From: Chloroflexota bacterium
Lineage (GTDB): Bacteria > Chloroflexota > Anaerolineae > Promineifilales > Promineifilaceae
Reading direction: 5' to 3'
Length of the DNA: 42,583 bases
Assembly: GCA_024277135.1 (NCBI GenBank)
Contig: JAJRVV010000205.1
Span: 1-42,583 of the forward strand
Shown here: in pieces, positions 1-6,852 of the stretch
Numbering within the stretch: position 1 is the stretch's first letter
Layout: every line of letters starts with the position of its first letter
Translations under genes and position numbers: made by a program
Notes under the pieces: generated by a model
The model's database searches: none
Told to the model about the DNA's origin: nothing
What the model saw: the letters and a program-made list of their open reading frames with translations, nothing else

Positions 1-624
1 CGCAAACAACAACAACGGCCGATCATCTGGCAGCGACACCGACAAGGGCGACGGTTTTATATCCGCCAATGGAGCGTATGTAGGGTGCGGCGTCACCACA
101 TACCGCGCCTCTGGCAAAATCTGACCCAAAATCTGCCCATCCGCCTGCGCGTGAACCACAAACCCATCCCCCCGCCCCAACGCCAGCTTGATCACAAACG
201 GCAAAAACAACCTGCTTAACCGCCCCTGTTCATGCGGCAGCACATTATGGCAGATAAAAATCAGCCGGGGTGCAGATGACGGCCGTTTGATCATCCGGCT
301 CAAAAAGAACCAGGCCGGCGCAAAATACGGATGCCACCAGGGAATCAGCGCCACATCCGGTCGCCACGCTTTGATCCGTTTGACGGTTCGCCGCCAGGTC
401 AGCGGGTTGATCGGGTCCAAAATGTATTCCGCCTCGGTGCGCAACGGCCGTGTACTCGGATCCTTGTCACTTTTCCCTGGAAACAACCAACCCGGATACT
501 GCCGCGAAAACGAAATCAACAGCGTATCATGCGCCTCACGCAGATGTTGGGTTAACAGCGTCGTGTAATGAGCGATGCCGCCCCGATAGGGATAAGTTGG
601 GCCGATCACACAAAAGCGAGTCAT
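1..624 (-). CDS. Glycosyltransferase, GT4-like, N-terminal part (runs off the window)
   Basis: I translated this reading frame directly; 208 codons are present with no stop, so the C-terminal half lies before base 1. The protein begins MTRFCVIGPTYPYRGGIAHY, the glycine-rich nucleotide-sugar transferase start seen in GT-B family 4 enzymes. It continues with a typical N-terminal Rossmann region (IPWWHPYFAP, then FICHNVLPHE, where the family often has an H-N pair in the cleft). The donor-binding C-terminal domain, with its E-x7-E motif, would be outside the window. The likely role is transfer of a sugar to a lipid- or polysaccharide-linked acceptor at the cytoplasmic face; substrate unknown. The start is the ATG 7 nt after a perfect TATAAT (632-637), so the mRNA is probably leaderless. 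It is divergent from the epimerase-like gene at 686. Confidence 0.75.
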   Translation of the reverse strand, partial: MTRFCVIGPTYPYRGGIAHYTTLLTQHLREAHDTLLISFSRQYPGWLFPGKSDKDPSTRPLRTEAEYILDPINPLTWRRTVKRIKAWRPDVALIPWWHPYFAPAWFFLSRMIKRPSSAPRLIFICHNVLPHEQGRLSRLFLPFVIKLALGRGDGFVVHAQADGQILGQILPEARYVVTPHPTYAPLADIKPSPLSVSLPDDRPLLLFA

Positions 625-631
625 GCCGCCA

Positions 632-637
632 ATTATA
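632..637 (-). promoter_or_regulatory. -10 box of the leftward glycosyltransferase gene
   Basis: A perfect TATAAT lies on the minus strand with exactly 7 nt between it and the ATG at 624. No Shine-Dalgarno sequence fits in that space, so the transcript would start at or next to the start codon. A good -35 box is not visible. Confidence 0.45.
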
Positions 638-650
638 GCTGAACCCACCA

Positions 651-679
651 TTTACGCTTTCCCCTAATCGCACTACAAT
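651..679 (+). promoter_or_regulatory. Promoter of the epimerase-like gene, leaderless
   Basis: TTTACG (651-656), a 17-bp spacer, then TACAAT (674-679), followed after 6 nt by the ATG at 686. Both boxes match sigma-70 consensus reasonably, and the spacing leaves no room for a ribosome binding site. Confidence 0.5.
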
Positions 680-685
680 TCCCCC

Positions 686-1549
686 ATGATCCTCATCACC
701 GGCGCCACCGGCTTCATCGGCCGTTCCCTCACCGCCGCCCTCGACCGGCAGGGGATGGAATGGCGGGCCTATCACGGCCGTATCAACAACCCCCTCTCCC
801 TCCGCGACCAACTGGCCGGCGTGGACATCGTCATCCACCTGGCCGGGGCCGAAGCCAGAGGGCGCAACCGGCTGCTGCACCATGTGGACATCGAAGGCAC
901 AGAGCGGCTCATCGAAGAAAGCCAGAAAGCCGACGCGCGCCAGATTATCCTGCCCAGCCGCATCGGCGCCGACCCGCTTTCCCTGCACCCTCTCCTGCGC
1001 GTCAAAGGCGAAGTGGAACAGCGCCTCCGCCACAGCGGCATTCCCTACACCATCCTGCGCACAGCCTCGCTGTACGGCCGTCATGACCGGTATTTTGAAC
1101 TCATCCTGGGACTGGCCCGCTGGAGCTGGCCCTTCGTCTGGCTGCCCGGCGGCGGCGCTACCCCCATGCAGCCCCTCTGGATCGAAGATTACATCCGCTG
1201 CCTCATTGCCGCTATTGATCACCCATCTTGCCTTAACCAGACCCTCACCGTCGCTGGGGAAGAACGTCTCAGCTACCGGGAACTGGCGCTAACCCTGCTA
1301 AGAGCTGCCGGCTTGCGCCGCATCCCCGCCAAACTACCCATGCTCCTCCTGCATCCCGTCTCCGCCGCCGGTTTCAGTTGGTGGTGGTGGCCCGCCATCA
1401 GCCGCTACTTTGTGGATCGCTTCTTCGTCCCCGAAGTTACCCAATTCGACAGCGTCATCCGCCAATTCAATTTCCGCCCGGCCCGAATTCAAGACAACCT
1501 GGCCTACCTCAATCGCCCCGGCCTGCGCTGGCGCTTATTTCGCCACTAA
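686..1549 (+). CDS. NAD(P)-binding atypical short-chain dehydrogenase / epimerase-like protein
   Basis: 287 residues. The N-terminus MILITGATGFIGRSLTAAL holds the G-x2-G-x2-G dinucleotide-binding turn at residues 6-12. The segment PSRIGAD...RVKGEVEQRL..SGIPYTILR (about 93-130) is typical of the NmrA / complex-I 39-kDa-subunit branch of atypical SDRs, in which the classical Y-x3-K pair is often lost; I see no clear Y-x3-K here. The C-terminal quarter is rich in Trp and Arg and may contact a membrane. Family members include NDUFA9-like chaperones and nucleotide-sugar epimerases; the substrate here cannot be read from sequence. Followed 110 bp later by asnS, which has its own Shine-Dalgarno site. 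Dehydrogenase activity is not certain. Confidence 0.75.
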   Translation: MILITGATGFIGRSLTAALDRQGMEWRAYHGRINNPLSLRDQLAGVDIVIHLAGAEARGRNRLLHHVDIEGTERLIEESQKADARQIILPSRIGADPLSLHPLLRVKGEVEQRLRHSGIPYTILRTASLYGRHDRYFELILGLARWSWPFVWLPGGGATPMQPLWIEDYIRCLIAAIDHPSCLNQTLTVAGEERLSYRELALTLLRAAGLRRIPAKLPMLLLHPVSAAGFSWWWWPAISRYFVDRFFVPEVTQFDSVIRQFNFRPARIQDNLAYLNRPGLRWRLFRH

Positions 1550-1659
1550 AATAATGTCTCCCTGTGCCTCTGTGGTAAAATCCCCAGCCGAAGGCGACAA
1601 ACCAGGAAGCGAAAAAGAAAATTCGCCTTGTCACCCTGTCAACCCGGAAGGAGAAAAGC

Positions 1660-2994
1660 ATGACCACCATCACCATCGAAAAAATCGCCGATTACGTCGG
1701 CCAAACCGTCACTATTAAGGGGTGGCTCTACGCCATCACCCGCAAAGGCAAGCTCATGTTCGTCCGGCTGCGCGATGGAACCGGTATGACCCAGGGCGTC
1801 GCCTTCCGCCCCGAAGTCGGGGATGAATTATTTGAACTGCTGAAACGATTGGGACAGGAATCCTCCCTCATCGTCACCGGCACAGTTCGTGAAAACGGCC
1901 GTGCCCCCGGCATCCCCAAAGGGTACGAAATCGGCATCGAAGCCGTGCAAGTTTTGCAAGATGTCAGCGACTACCCCATCACCCCCAAAGAGCACGGCGT
2001 CGAATTTCTCATGGACAACCGCCACCTCTGGCTCCGTTCCAGCCAACAATGGGCCGTCATGCGCATCCGCACCACCATCAAACGCGCCATCATTGACTTC
2101 CTGGACGACAACGGCTTCCTCAACATAGACACCCCCATCATCACTCCCTCCGCCGCTGAAGGCACCAGCACCCTGTTTGAGGTGGATTACTTCGACGAAA
2201 AAGCGTACCTGGCCCAAACCGGCCAATTGTACAACGAGGCCAACATCATGGCCTTTGGCAAAGTGTACTGCTTTGGCCCCACTTTCCGCGCTGAAAAATC
2301 GAAAACCCGCCGCCATTTGGCCGAATTTTGGATGGTGGAGCCGGAAATGGCCTTCTTCGATCTGGATGATTTGATGGATTTTGAAGAGCAGTTCGTCAGT
2401 TACATCATCCAGACCACACTGCAAAAACGGCGGAATGAATTGGAATTCCTGGGCCGGGACTTGAGCATGTTAGAGAACATCACGCCCCCCTTCCCCCGTA
2501 TCAGCTACGACGAGGCAATTGAGCGAGTTCACGCCATCCGCGACGCCGCCGATGACCCGGAATTAAAGGCGCAGCTGGCGATTGAGTGGGGGGATGATTT
2601 CGGCTCGCCGCACGAAACGGAGCTGACCAAGCAGTTTGACAAGCCTGTGTTTGTGTATGGCTATCCGACGCAGGTGAAGGCGTTTTACATGGAACCGTGG
2701 CCCGGCCGTCCCGAAGTGTGCAAAAGCGTGGACTTGCTGGCCCCCGAAGGCTACGGTGAAATCATCGGTGGCAGCGAGCGCATGAGCGATCCCGATTTGC
2801 TGATTGAGGCGATTGAACGGCATGAACTGCCGCAGGAGCATTTCAGTTGGTATGTGGATTTACGCAAGTTTGGCAGCGTGCCCCACAGCGGCTTTGGCCT
2901 GGGACTGGAACGCACCGTCACCTGGATTTGCGGCATCCCCCACATCCGCCAGACCTCGCCTTTCCCGCGCACGTTGAACCGGATGCGGCCGTAA
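1660..2994 (+). CDS. asnS: Asparagine--tRNA ligase
   Basis: 444 residues, the usual length for AsnRS (430-470). Residues 1-110 form the OB-fold anticodon-binding domain (VTIKGWLYAI, KLMFVRLRDGTG). The class II catalytic core follows, with motif 2 (FGPTFRAEKSKTRRHLAEFW) and motif 3 near the C-terminus (GFGLGLERTVTWICG). The ending HIRQTSPFPRTLNRMRP is the characteristic AsnRS terminus (family form HIRETIPFPR) and separates it from AspRS. The enzyme activates Asn with ATP and charges tRNA-Asn in the cytoplasm. A direct AsnRS suggests the organism need not make Asn-tRNA by amidation. The ATG has a good Shine-Dalgarno site (GGAAGGAG, 1646-1653). An extended -10 (TGG-TAAAAT, ending 1581) lies about 80 bp upstream. 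Confidence 0.96.
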   Translation: MTTITIEKIADYVGQTVTIKGWLYAITRKGKLMFVRLRDGTGMTQGVAFRPEVGDELFELLKRLGQESSLIVTGTVRENGRAPGIPKGYEIGIEAVQVLQDVSDYPITPKEHGVEFLMDNRHLWLRSSQQWAVMRIRTTIKRAIIDFLDDNGFLNIDTPIITPSAAEGTSTLFEVDYFDEKAYLAQTGQLYNEANIMAFGKVYCFGPTFRAEKSKTRRHLAEFWMVEPEMAFFDLDDLMDFEEQFVSYIIQTTLQKRRNELEFLGRDLSMLENITPPFPRISYDEAIERVHAIRDAADDPELKAQLAIEWGDDFGSPHETELTKQFDKPVFVYGYPTQVKAFYMEPWPGRPEVCKSVDLLAPEGYGEIIGGSERMSDPDLLIEAIERHELPQEHFSWYVDLRKFGSVPHSGFGLGLERTVTWICGIPHIRQTSPFPRTLNRMRP

Positions 2995-3014
2995 ACATCC
3001 TCTATTTACCAAGC

Positions 3015-3068
3015 ATCCGATTTCTTATCAATCATGGCTCCGGCATACCCAACAGCGAGAAATCGGAT
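3015..3068. repeat. Long-loop inverted repeat after asnS
   Basis: ATCCGATTTCT (3015-3025) and AGAAATCGGAT (3058-3068) are perfect 11-bp inverted arms with a 32-nt loop, lying 20 bp after the asnS stop. No U-tract follows on the plus strand, so it is not a standard intrinsic terminator. It could be a processing or Rho-linked 3' end, or an operator for the next gene. Confidence 0.5.
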
Positions 3069-3087
3069 ATCTGCGGCCGACAGAAAA

Positions 3088-3117
3088 TTGACGGAGACTA
3101 GCTTACTCAGGTAAAAT
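3088..3117 (+). promoter_or_regulatory. Promoter of the HNH nuclease gene
   Basis: TTGACG (3088-3093), an 18-bp spacer, TAAAAT (3112-3117), then 9 nt to the ATG at 3127. Both boxes match 5 of 6 consensus positions. The implied 5' leader is 0-3 nt. Confidence 0.5.
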
Positions 3118-3126
3118 CCCGGCGGC

Positions 3127-3648
3127 ATGGTCAAGAACGGCATCTTACACAAACCGGTTCTCGTCCTAAACGTGAATTTTGAACCGTTACACGTTTGTAA
3201 TACGAAACGAGCGCTGGCGCTTGTGTTTTCGGGCAAAGCAGAGATCATTTTGAACGGCCGTGGCGTGATTCGCAGCGCCGCAGCCGAGTTCGAAGTGCCC
3301 TCTGTCGTCCGGCTGGGATACATGATCAAACGGCCGCGTCCGCGCGTTTCATTATCCAAATGGGAAATCTTGCGCCGGGACAACCACACCTGCCAATACT
3401 GCGGTCGCAAAACCAGCTACCTGACGCTTGATCATGTGGTGCCGCGCCGTCAGGGAGGCGGTCACTCCTGGGAGAACCTGGTCGCCGCCTGCGCCCCCTG
3501 CAATCGGCGCAAGGGGGGCAAACGCCCCGACGAAGCCAACATGCGTCTCCCCCGCCTGCCTAGAGAACCCAACCCAACGGCCGTTTATCGCTTTGGCAAA
3601 TACCTCAAGCGGCATGAAGAGTGGGTTCAGTTTATCGAAGGGTGGTGA
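3127..3648 (+). CDS. HNH endonuclease family protein
   Basis: 173 residues. The N-terminal 75 residues (VLVLNVNFEPLHVCNTKRAL, then FSGKAEII) are the conserved lead-in of a widespread HNH family in Chloroflexota and cyanobacteria. The HNH (beta-beta-alpha metal) domain spans about 86-140: a CQYC zinc knuckle, TLDHVVPRRQGG carrying the first His of the HNH triad, SWENLVAACAPCNRRKGGK carrying the Asn, and the second C-x2-C pair. All metal and catalytic positions appear intact, so it is probably an active nuclease. Its biological target is unknown; similar genes are usually chromosomal singletons not linked to restriction systems. The start codon lies 9 nt from a -10 box. The gene converges with the phosphatase gene, with 8 bp between the stops. 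Confidence 0.85.
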   Translation: MVKNGILHKPVLVLNVNFEPLHVCNTKRALALVFSGKAEIILNGRGVIRSAAAEFEVPSVVRLGYMIKRPRPRVSLSKWEILRRDNHTCQYCGRKTSYLTLDHVVPRRQGGGHSWENLVAACAPCNRRKGGKRPDEANMRLPRLPREPNPTAVYRFGKYLKRHEEWVQFIEGW

Positions 3649-3656
3649 GAGTCTAA

Positions 3657-4136
3657 TCAGGCGCGCTGCGCGGCGTTCGCTGCCGCCAGTTCCAAAATCC
3701 GCTCCAGCCCCGAATCAATCAGCTCCGTCACTTCCTGCGCCATCTCCTGGTACGCATCCAACGACTGCCCATAAGGATCGTTGACGCTGAAGTGACAATT
3801 TACCATCTCGCTTAACATAAAGATTTTGCCGGCATGTTGAGGGAACTCCACCCGCAACGCTTCTGCATGGCCCGACTCCATGCACACCACCAGGTCGGCC
3901 GCAACCAGATGACGCCCTTCAATCAACTGCGATTGATGATGGCTGATGTCCAACCCCTGCTCGGCCAACACCAACACGCTGTTGCGGGAAGCGCCCCTTT
4001 TCATCATGGCCCATGTACCGGCAGAACTGACCGTCCACTCCGCCAATCCCCGCTTTTGCAGCCGGTCGCGCAAAACCGCTTCGGCGACGGGCGAGCGGCA
4101 AATATTGGCCGTGCAAACAAAGATGATGTGTGGCAT
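3657..4136 (-). CDS. Low-molecular-weight protein-tyrosine-phosphatase / arsenate-reductase-like
   Basis: 159 residues, normal for the LMW-PTP fold (140-165). The P-loop C-x5-R reads CTANICRS with the nucleophilic Cys at residue 8 and Arg at 14. The general-acid loop is NDPYGQ (Asp about 120), as in prokaryotic LMW-PTPs such as YwlE. The start MPHIIFVCTANICRSP is canonical. Possible roles are dephosphorylation of phospho-Tyr or phospho-Arg proteins; the arsenate-reductase annotation is less likely because the extra C-terminal redox Cys pair is not evident. It lies downstream of hpf on the same strand, separated by a hairpin at 4165-4195. Confidence 0.9.
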   Translation of the reverse strand: MPHIIFVCTANICRSPVAEAVLRDRLQKRGLAEWTVSSAGTWAMMKRGASRNSVLVLAEQGLDISHHQSQLIEGRHLVAADLVVCMESGHAEALRVEFPQHAGKIFMLSEMVNCHFSVNDPYGQSLDAYQEMAQEVTELIDSGLERILELAAANAAQRA

Positions 4137-4164
4137 AGCGCCCCTATTGTCCCTGAAAATGAGA

Positions 4165-4203
4165 AGACCTGCCAGCAGGAGTTGCCGGCAGGTCTCGTTT
4201 TTT
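4165..4203. terminator. Hairpin terminator between hpf and the phosphatase gene
   Basis: AGACCTGCC (4165-4173) and GGCAGGTCT (4187-4195) form a 9-bp GC-rich stem with a 13-nt loop. On the plus strand six T follow (4198-4203). On the minus strand, where hpf ends at 4254, the stem is followed by a weaker TTCTCATTTT. Most likely it ends the hpf transcript, though its best U-tract is on the opposite strand. Confidence 0.55.
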
Positions 4204-4253
4204 GCAGGGAGAAGCTGGTTCAGGCCATTTCCAGCACGGCCGTCACCCTGCCA

Positions 4254-4817
4254 TCAATCCAGAACGGGCTGTAACACTCCGTAATTGTTGTCTAGCCGCC
4301 GGTAGAGCACATTAATGGCGTCGGCGTCGGCATTGAAGAAAATAAAGAAATCATGGCCTAACAGCTCCATTTGCTCAATCGCTTCTTCTTCCGACATGGG
4401 CTGTACGGCAAATTGCTTGTGCCGCACCACAATGCTTTCATCTTCCTCGTCAACGGCCGTTTCCACCGGCAGCGGTTCTCCCATCATCAGTTCTTCACCG
4501 TTGCCAGCCCGCCACCGACGCTTCCGCTTGCCCCGATACCGGTCAATTTGCCGGTACAGTTTATCTACCACCGCATCAATGGACGCAAACATATCGTTAC
4601 TGCGCTCTTCGGCCCGCAGAATGGTGCCGCGATCATCCCGAATGGTGATTTGGGCGGCCTGTCGTTCCAGCGCGTTGCGGGCGTTTTCTGCAGAAAGATC
4701 TACACGCACTTCCGCCAGATTGGGCATATATCGATCCAAACGGCCGGTTTTCTTTTCGACGTAGTTCGACAATCGCTGCGTAACTTCCATATTGTGTCCA
4801 TTAATTGTAAGTTCCAT
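4254..4817 (-). CDS. hpf: Ribosome hibernation promoting factor, long form
   Basis: 187 residues from the ATG at 4817, chosen over an ATG 18 codons upstream because AAGGAG lies about 7 nt before it. Residues 1-100 are the S30AE (YfiA/HPF) domain: MELTINGHNMEVTQRLSNYV, KKTGRLDRYMPNLAEVRVDL, and the basic helix VVDKLYRQIDRYRGKRKRRW. Residues about 125-187 are the C-terminal dimerisation domain of long HPF (IVVRHKQFAVQPMSEEEAIE, LLGHDFFIFFNADADAINVL). Long HPF binds the 30S decoding centre and dimerises 70S ribosomes into inactive 100S particles in stationary phase. Proximity to comF matches the comF-hpf(yvyD) neighbourhood known in Firmicutes. Transcription through the heptamer hairpin at 4872-4971 upstream is possible. 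Confidence 0.93.
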   Translation of the reverse strand: MELTINGHNMEVTQRLSNYVEKKTGRLDRYMPNLAEVRVDLSAENARNALERQAAQITIRDDRGTILRAEERSNDMFASIDAVVDKLYRQIDRYRGKRKRRWRAGNGEELMMGEPLPVETAVDEEDESIVVRHKQFAVQPMSEEEAIEQMELLGHDFFIFFNADADAINVLYRRLDNNYGVLQPVLD

Positions 4818-4871
4818 TATTTTCTCCTTTATTTTGGAAGTTTTCCGATTTCTACCCTTGTGTATTAGCAT

Positions 4872-4971
4872 CAGTGTTCAGTGATCAGTAATCAGTATAC
4901 GGTTATCAGGACTTGATAGTTTACCTCTGGCAGACGCCCACTGAAAACTGATTACTGCTTACTGATTACTG
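4872..4971. repeat. Pair of inverted heptamer arrays between comF and hpf
   Basis: The left array (4872-4899) consists of 7-bp steps of the TCAGTAA type (TCAGTGT, TCAGTGA, TCAGTAA, TCAGTAT). The right array (about 4948-4971) is the complement in 7-bp steps (ACTGATT, ACTGCTT, ACTGATT). CAGTAATCAGTA (4886-4897) and TACTGATTACTG (4960-4971) are perfect 12-bp inverted arms, so the intergenic RNA can fold into a long hairpin. Confidence 0.75.
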
Positions 4972-4974
4972 GTA

Positions 4975-5712
4975 CTAAGTCGCTCGCGCCAGACAATAAG
5001 CGGACACGGAGTTGGCTCCGGCCGCCAACAGCGCATGGGCCGCTTCGGTTAATGTGGCGCCAGTGGTACAGACATCATCAACCAGCAATATCCGTTTCCC
5101 AGCCACACGGCCGTTCTCCGCCCGAAAGGCGTCAACCATGTTTTCTGCGCGCTCAGTGGCGCTCAATCCGACCTGGGGCGGGGTGTTGCGCACTCGCCGG
5201 AGAGCGGCGGTATCACCAGGAATTCCCAATTGCTGGGCAAAATGATGGACTAACAAATCTGATTGATTATATCCTCTCCTTTTTTGCCGGTTTGGATGGA
5301 GTGGGATGGGCAAGATAAGATCGACGGCCGTCTGCCACCGGGGCCAGCAATCAGCCATCAACTCAGCCAAAGGTTCCGCCAGACCAAACGCGCCTTTATA
5401 TTTCAATTGGTGAATCAAATCGGGAACAGGCGGCGTAAACAGTAGCGCCGCCCGAATTTGGGATAAGGGAATCGCCTGTTTCTGACATGCCAGACAAACC
5501 GGTTGAGCCGCGGCAACCAGTCGGCCGCAATGGACGCAAATTTTGCCGTTTATGCGTGGGATTTGGGTGCGACAATTGTGGCAGAGCAAGGCCCCCACTG
5601 AGCCGCAACTGGCGCAAACAGGGGGGAAGATCAGGTTGAAAAACGCTTTTTTTATGTGCCTGGCGCGCACCTGCCAGGCATTCGCCGACACCTGGTGGTT
5701 ATCTAGCAACAA
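4975..5712 (-). CDS. comF: ComF family phosphoribosyltransferase-like protein
   Basis: 245 residues. The N-terminus carries zinc-ribbon pairs (PPVCASCGSVGALLCHNC, then ICVHCGRL and CLACQ) as in ComFC/GntX. The C-terminal part is a type I phosphoribosyltransferase domain with the PRPP-binding loop RILLVDDVCTTGATLTEAA (about 205-223). ComFC proteins support uptake of DNA during natural transformation, probably in the cytoplasm on incoming single strands; the exact chemistry is not established. The longest frame starts with TTG at 5712, close behind a GGCGGAG that sits too near; GTG codons at residues 8 and 15 are alternatives, so the start is uncertain. It follows tadC by 72 bp, so it may belong to the Tad operon's tail. 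Confidence 0.88.
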   Translation of the reverse strand: MLLDNHQVSANAWQVRARHIKKAFFNLIFPPVCASCGSVGALLCHNCRTQIPRINGKICVHCGRLVAAAQPVCLACQKQAIPLSQIRAALLFTPPVPDLIHQLKYKGAFGLAEPLAELMADCWPRWQTAVDLILPIPLHPNRQKRRGYNQSDLLVHHFAQQLGIPGDTAALRRVRNTPPQVGLSATERAENMVDAFRAENGRVAGKRILLVDDVCTTGATLTEAAHALLAAGANSVSAYCLARAT

Positions 5713-5784
5713 CTCCGCCTTTAGATTGGAAAAGAATGATAAAGAACGCTCGTTTCTAGGAAACGGCCGTCACCACCAACGCAA

Positions 5785-6726
5785 CTAACCGGTAACGCCA
5801 CCTAGCGCGCTGCTACGTACAAGCTGGAATCCGGCCGGTCCCAGCAACACGATAAAAATGGATGGAAAGATCAAAAACACCATGGGAAACAACATTTTCA
5901 CCGGCGCTTGCTGCGCTTTTTCCTGCGCCCGCTGCCTCCGCTTGATCCGCATTTGCTCCGATTGGATACGCAACACCTTGCCGATGCCCACACCCAACTG
6001 GTCTGCCTGCAAAACCGCCGCAATAAAGCTGGTCACGTCCGGCACATCCATTCGGTCTACCATGTCCTTCAATGCTTGCCTGCGCGATTTGCCCAACTGC
6101 ATCTCATAAATGACCCGGCCAAACTCCTTAGCCAGCACATCTTCCCATTTCTCATCCACTTTTTGCATGGCCGCATTAAAAGTCAAACCGGCATCCACAC
6201 AAATCGTCATCAAGTCCAGCGCGTCCGGCAATTTCTTGACAATGGCTTGCTTGCGCCGGTCAATCATCGAGCGCAGCAGCATCAGAGGGATCACAAAACC
6301 GAGGATGCCCGCGCCCAAAGTGAACATGATGCGGCGGCTTACCGTCTGGTTAAACCGGGTCATCATCATGAATGTCAGTACGGCAAACAAGCCGGTGGCG
6401 ATAATGCGCATCACCAAAAATTCGGCGGCCGACATATTGCGCGGATTGCCGGCCAGTTCCAGCAGCCGGGTCGTTTGCTCCAATGATTTCTGCGGCGTAA
6501 AACGCACCACAAATTCACTGGCCCGCCGAATCATGGGCACAAATATGCGATCCGTGATCGGCATGGAAAGCTCAATTTCTTCGATAGAAACGATCTCTTC
6601 CCGCGCCGCAAAATCATCAATGCGGGCAGCCAGCGGATTATCTTCAGATCGGCGCAACAACATAATGCTGAAACCGATGATTAAAATAATGACTACAACG
6701 CCGCCCAAAATAAGTGGTGCTGACAT
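5785..6726 (-). CDS. tadC: Tad pilus inner-membrane protein TadC (type II secretion F family)
   Basis: 313 residues. A hydrophobic N-terminal anchor (PLILGGVVVIILIIGFSIML) is followed by a cytoplasmic stretch, two hydrophobic segments (about 105-150), and the T2SSF (GspF) domain from about 160. In that domain LPDALDLMTICVDAGLTFNA, IYEMQLGKSRRQAL and VLQADQLGVGIGKVLRIQSE match the TadC branch. It ends with a membrane segment (MLFPMVFLIFPSIFIVLLGP). TadB and TadC form the platform on which the TadA ATPase drives Flp pilin polymerisation. The ATG has GGAG 7 nt upstream. It is separated from tadB by a 126-bp gap that is almost filled by a double-hairpin element (6763-6851). Confidence 0.9.
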   Translation of the reverse strand: MSAPLILGGVVVIILIIGFSIMLLRRSEDNPLAARIDDFAAREEIVSIEEIELSMPITDRIFVPMIRRASEFVVRFTPQKSLEQTTRLLELAGNPRNMSAAEFLVMRIIATGLFAVLTFMMMTRFNQTVSRRIMFTLGAGILGFVIPLMLLRSMIDRRKQAIVKKLPDALDLMTICVDAGLTFNAAMQKVDEKWEDVLAKEFGRVIYEMQLGKSRRQALKDMVDRMDVPDVTSFIAAVLQADQLGVGIGKVLRIQSEQMRIKRRQRAQEKAQQAPVKMLFPMVFLIFPSIFIVLLGPAGFQLVRSSALGGVTG

Positions 6727-6762
6727 AAAAAAACTCCGTCTTTTTCTAACTTGCCTTCATCA

Positions 6763-6851
6763 GGAAGCGTTCACAAATAACTTCATATCGGGAAACGCTT
6801 CCACGAGCGGCGTTCGTTTACCTAAATCGCTAAGTTAAAAACGAACGCCGC
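6763..6851 (+). repeat. Double-hairpin element A, between tadB and tadC
   Basis: Hairpin 1: GGAAGCGTT (6763-6771) pairs with AACGCTTCC (6794-6802). Hairpin 2: GCGGCGTTCGTTT (6807-6819) pairs with AAACGAACGCCGC (6839-6851), 13 perfect base pairs. Loop 1 holds TAACTT (6778-6783) and loop 2 holds its exact complement AAGTTA (6832-6837), allowing a loop-loop contact. It ends 1 bp from the tadB stop codon. A near-identical copy in opposite orientation lies at 23922-24011. Confidence 0.85.
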
Positions 6852-6852
6852 C

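Noticed and set aside
536-1222. 228-codon minus-strand frame opposite the epimerase-like gene
   Set aside because: The plus-strand protein has a clear Rossmann motif; the minus frame has no recognisable motif and low-complexity Gly/Ala/Val composition.
1828-2424. 198-codon minus-strand frame inside asnS
   Set aside because: A shadow of a clearly functional synthetase gene.
3657-4136. Arsenate reductase as the function of the phosphatase
   Set aside because: No arsenic-resistance neighbours and no evident extra redox cysteine pair; the C-x5-R and DPYG motifs fit LMW-PTP.
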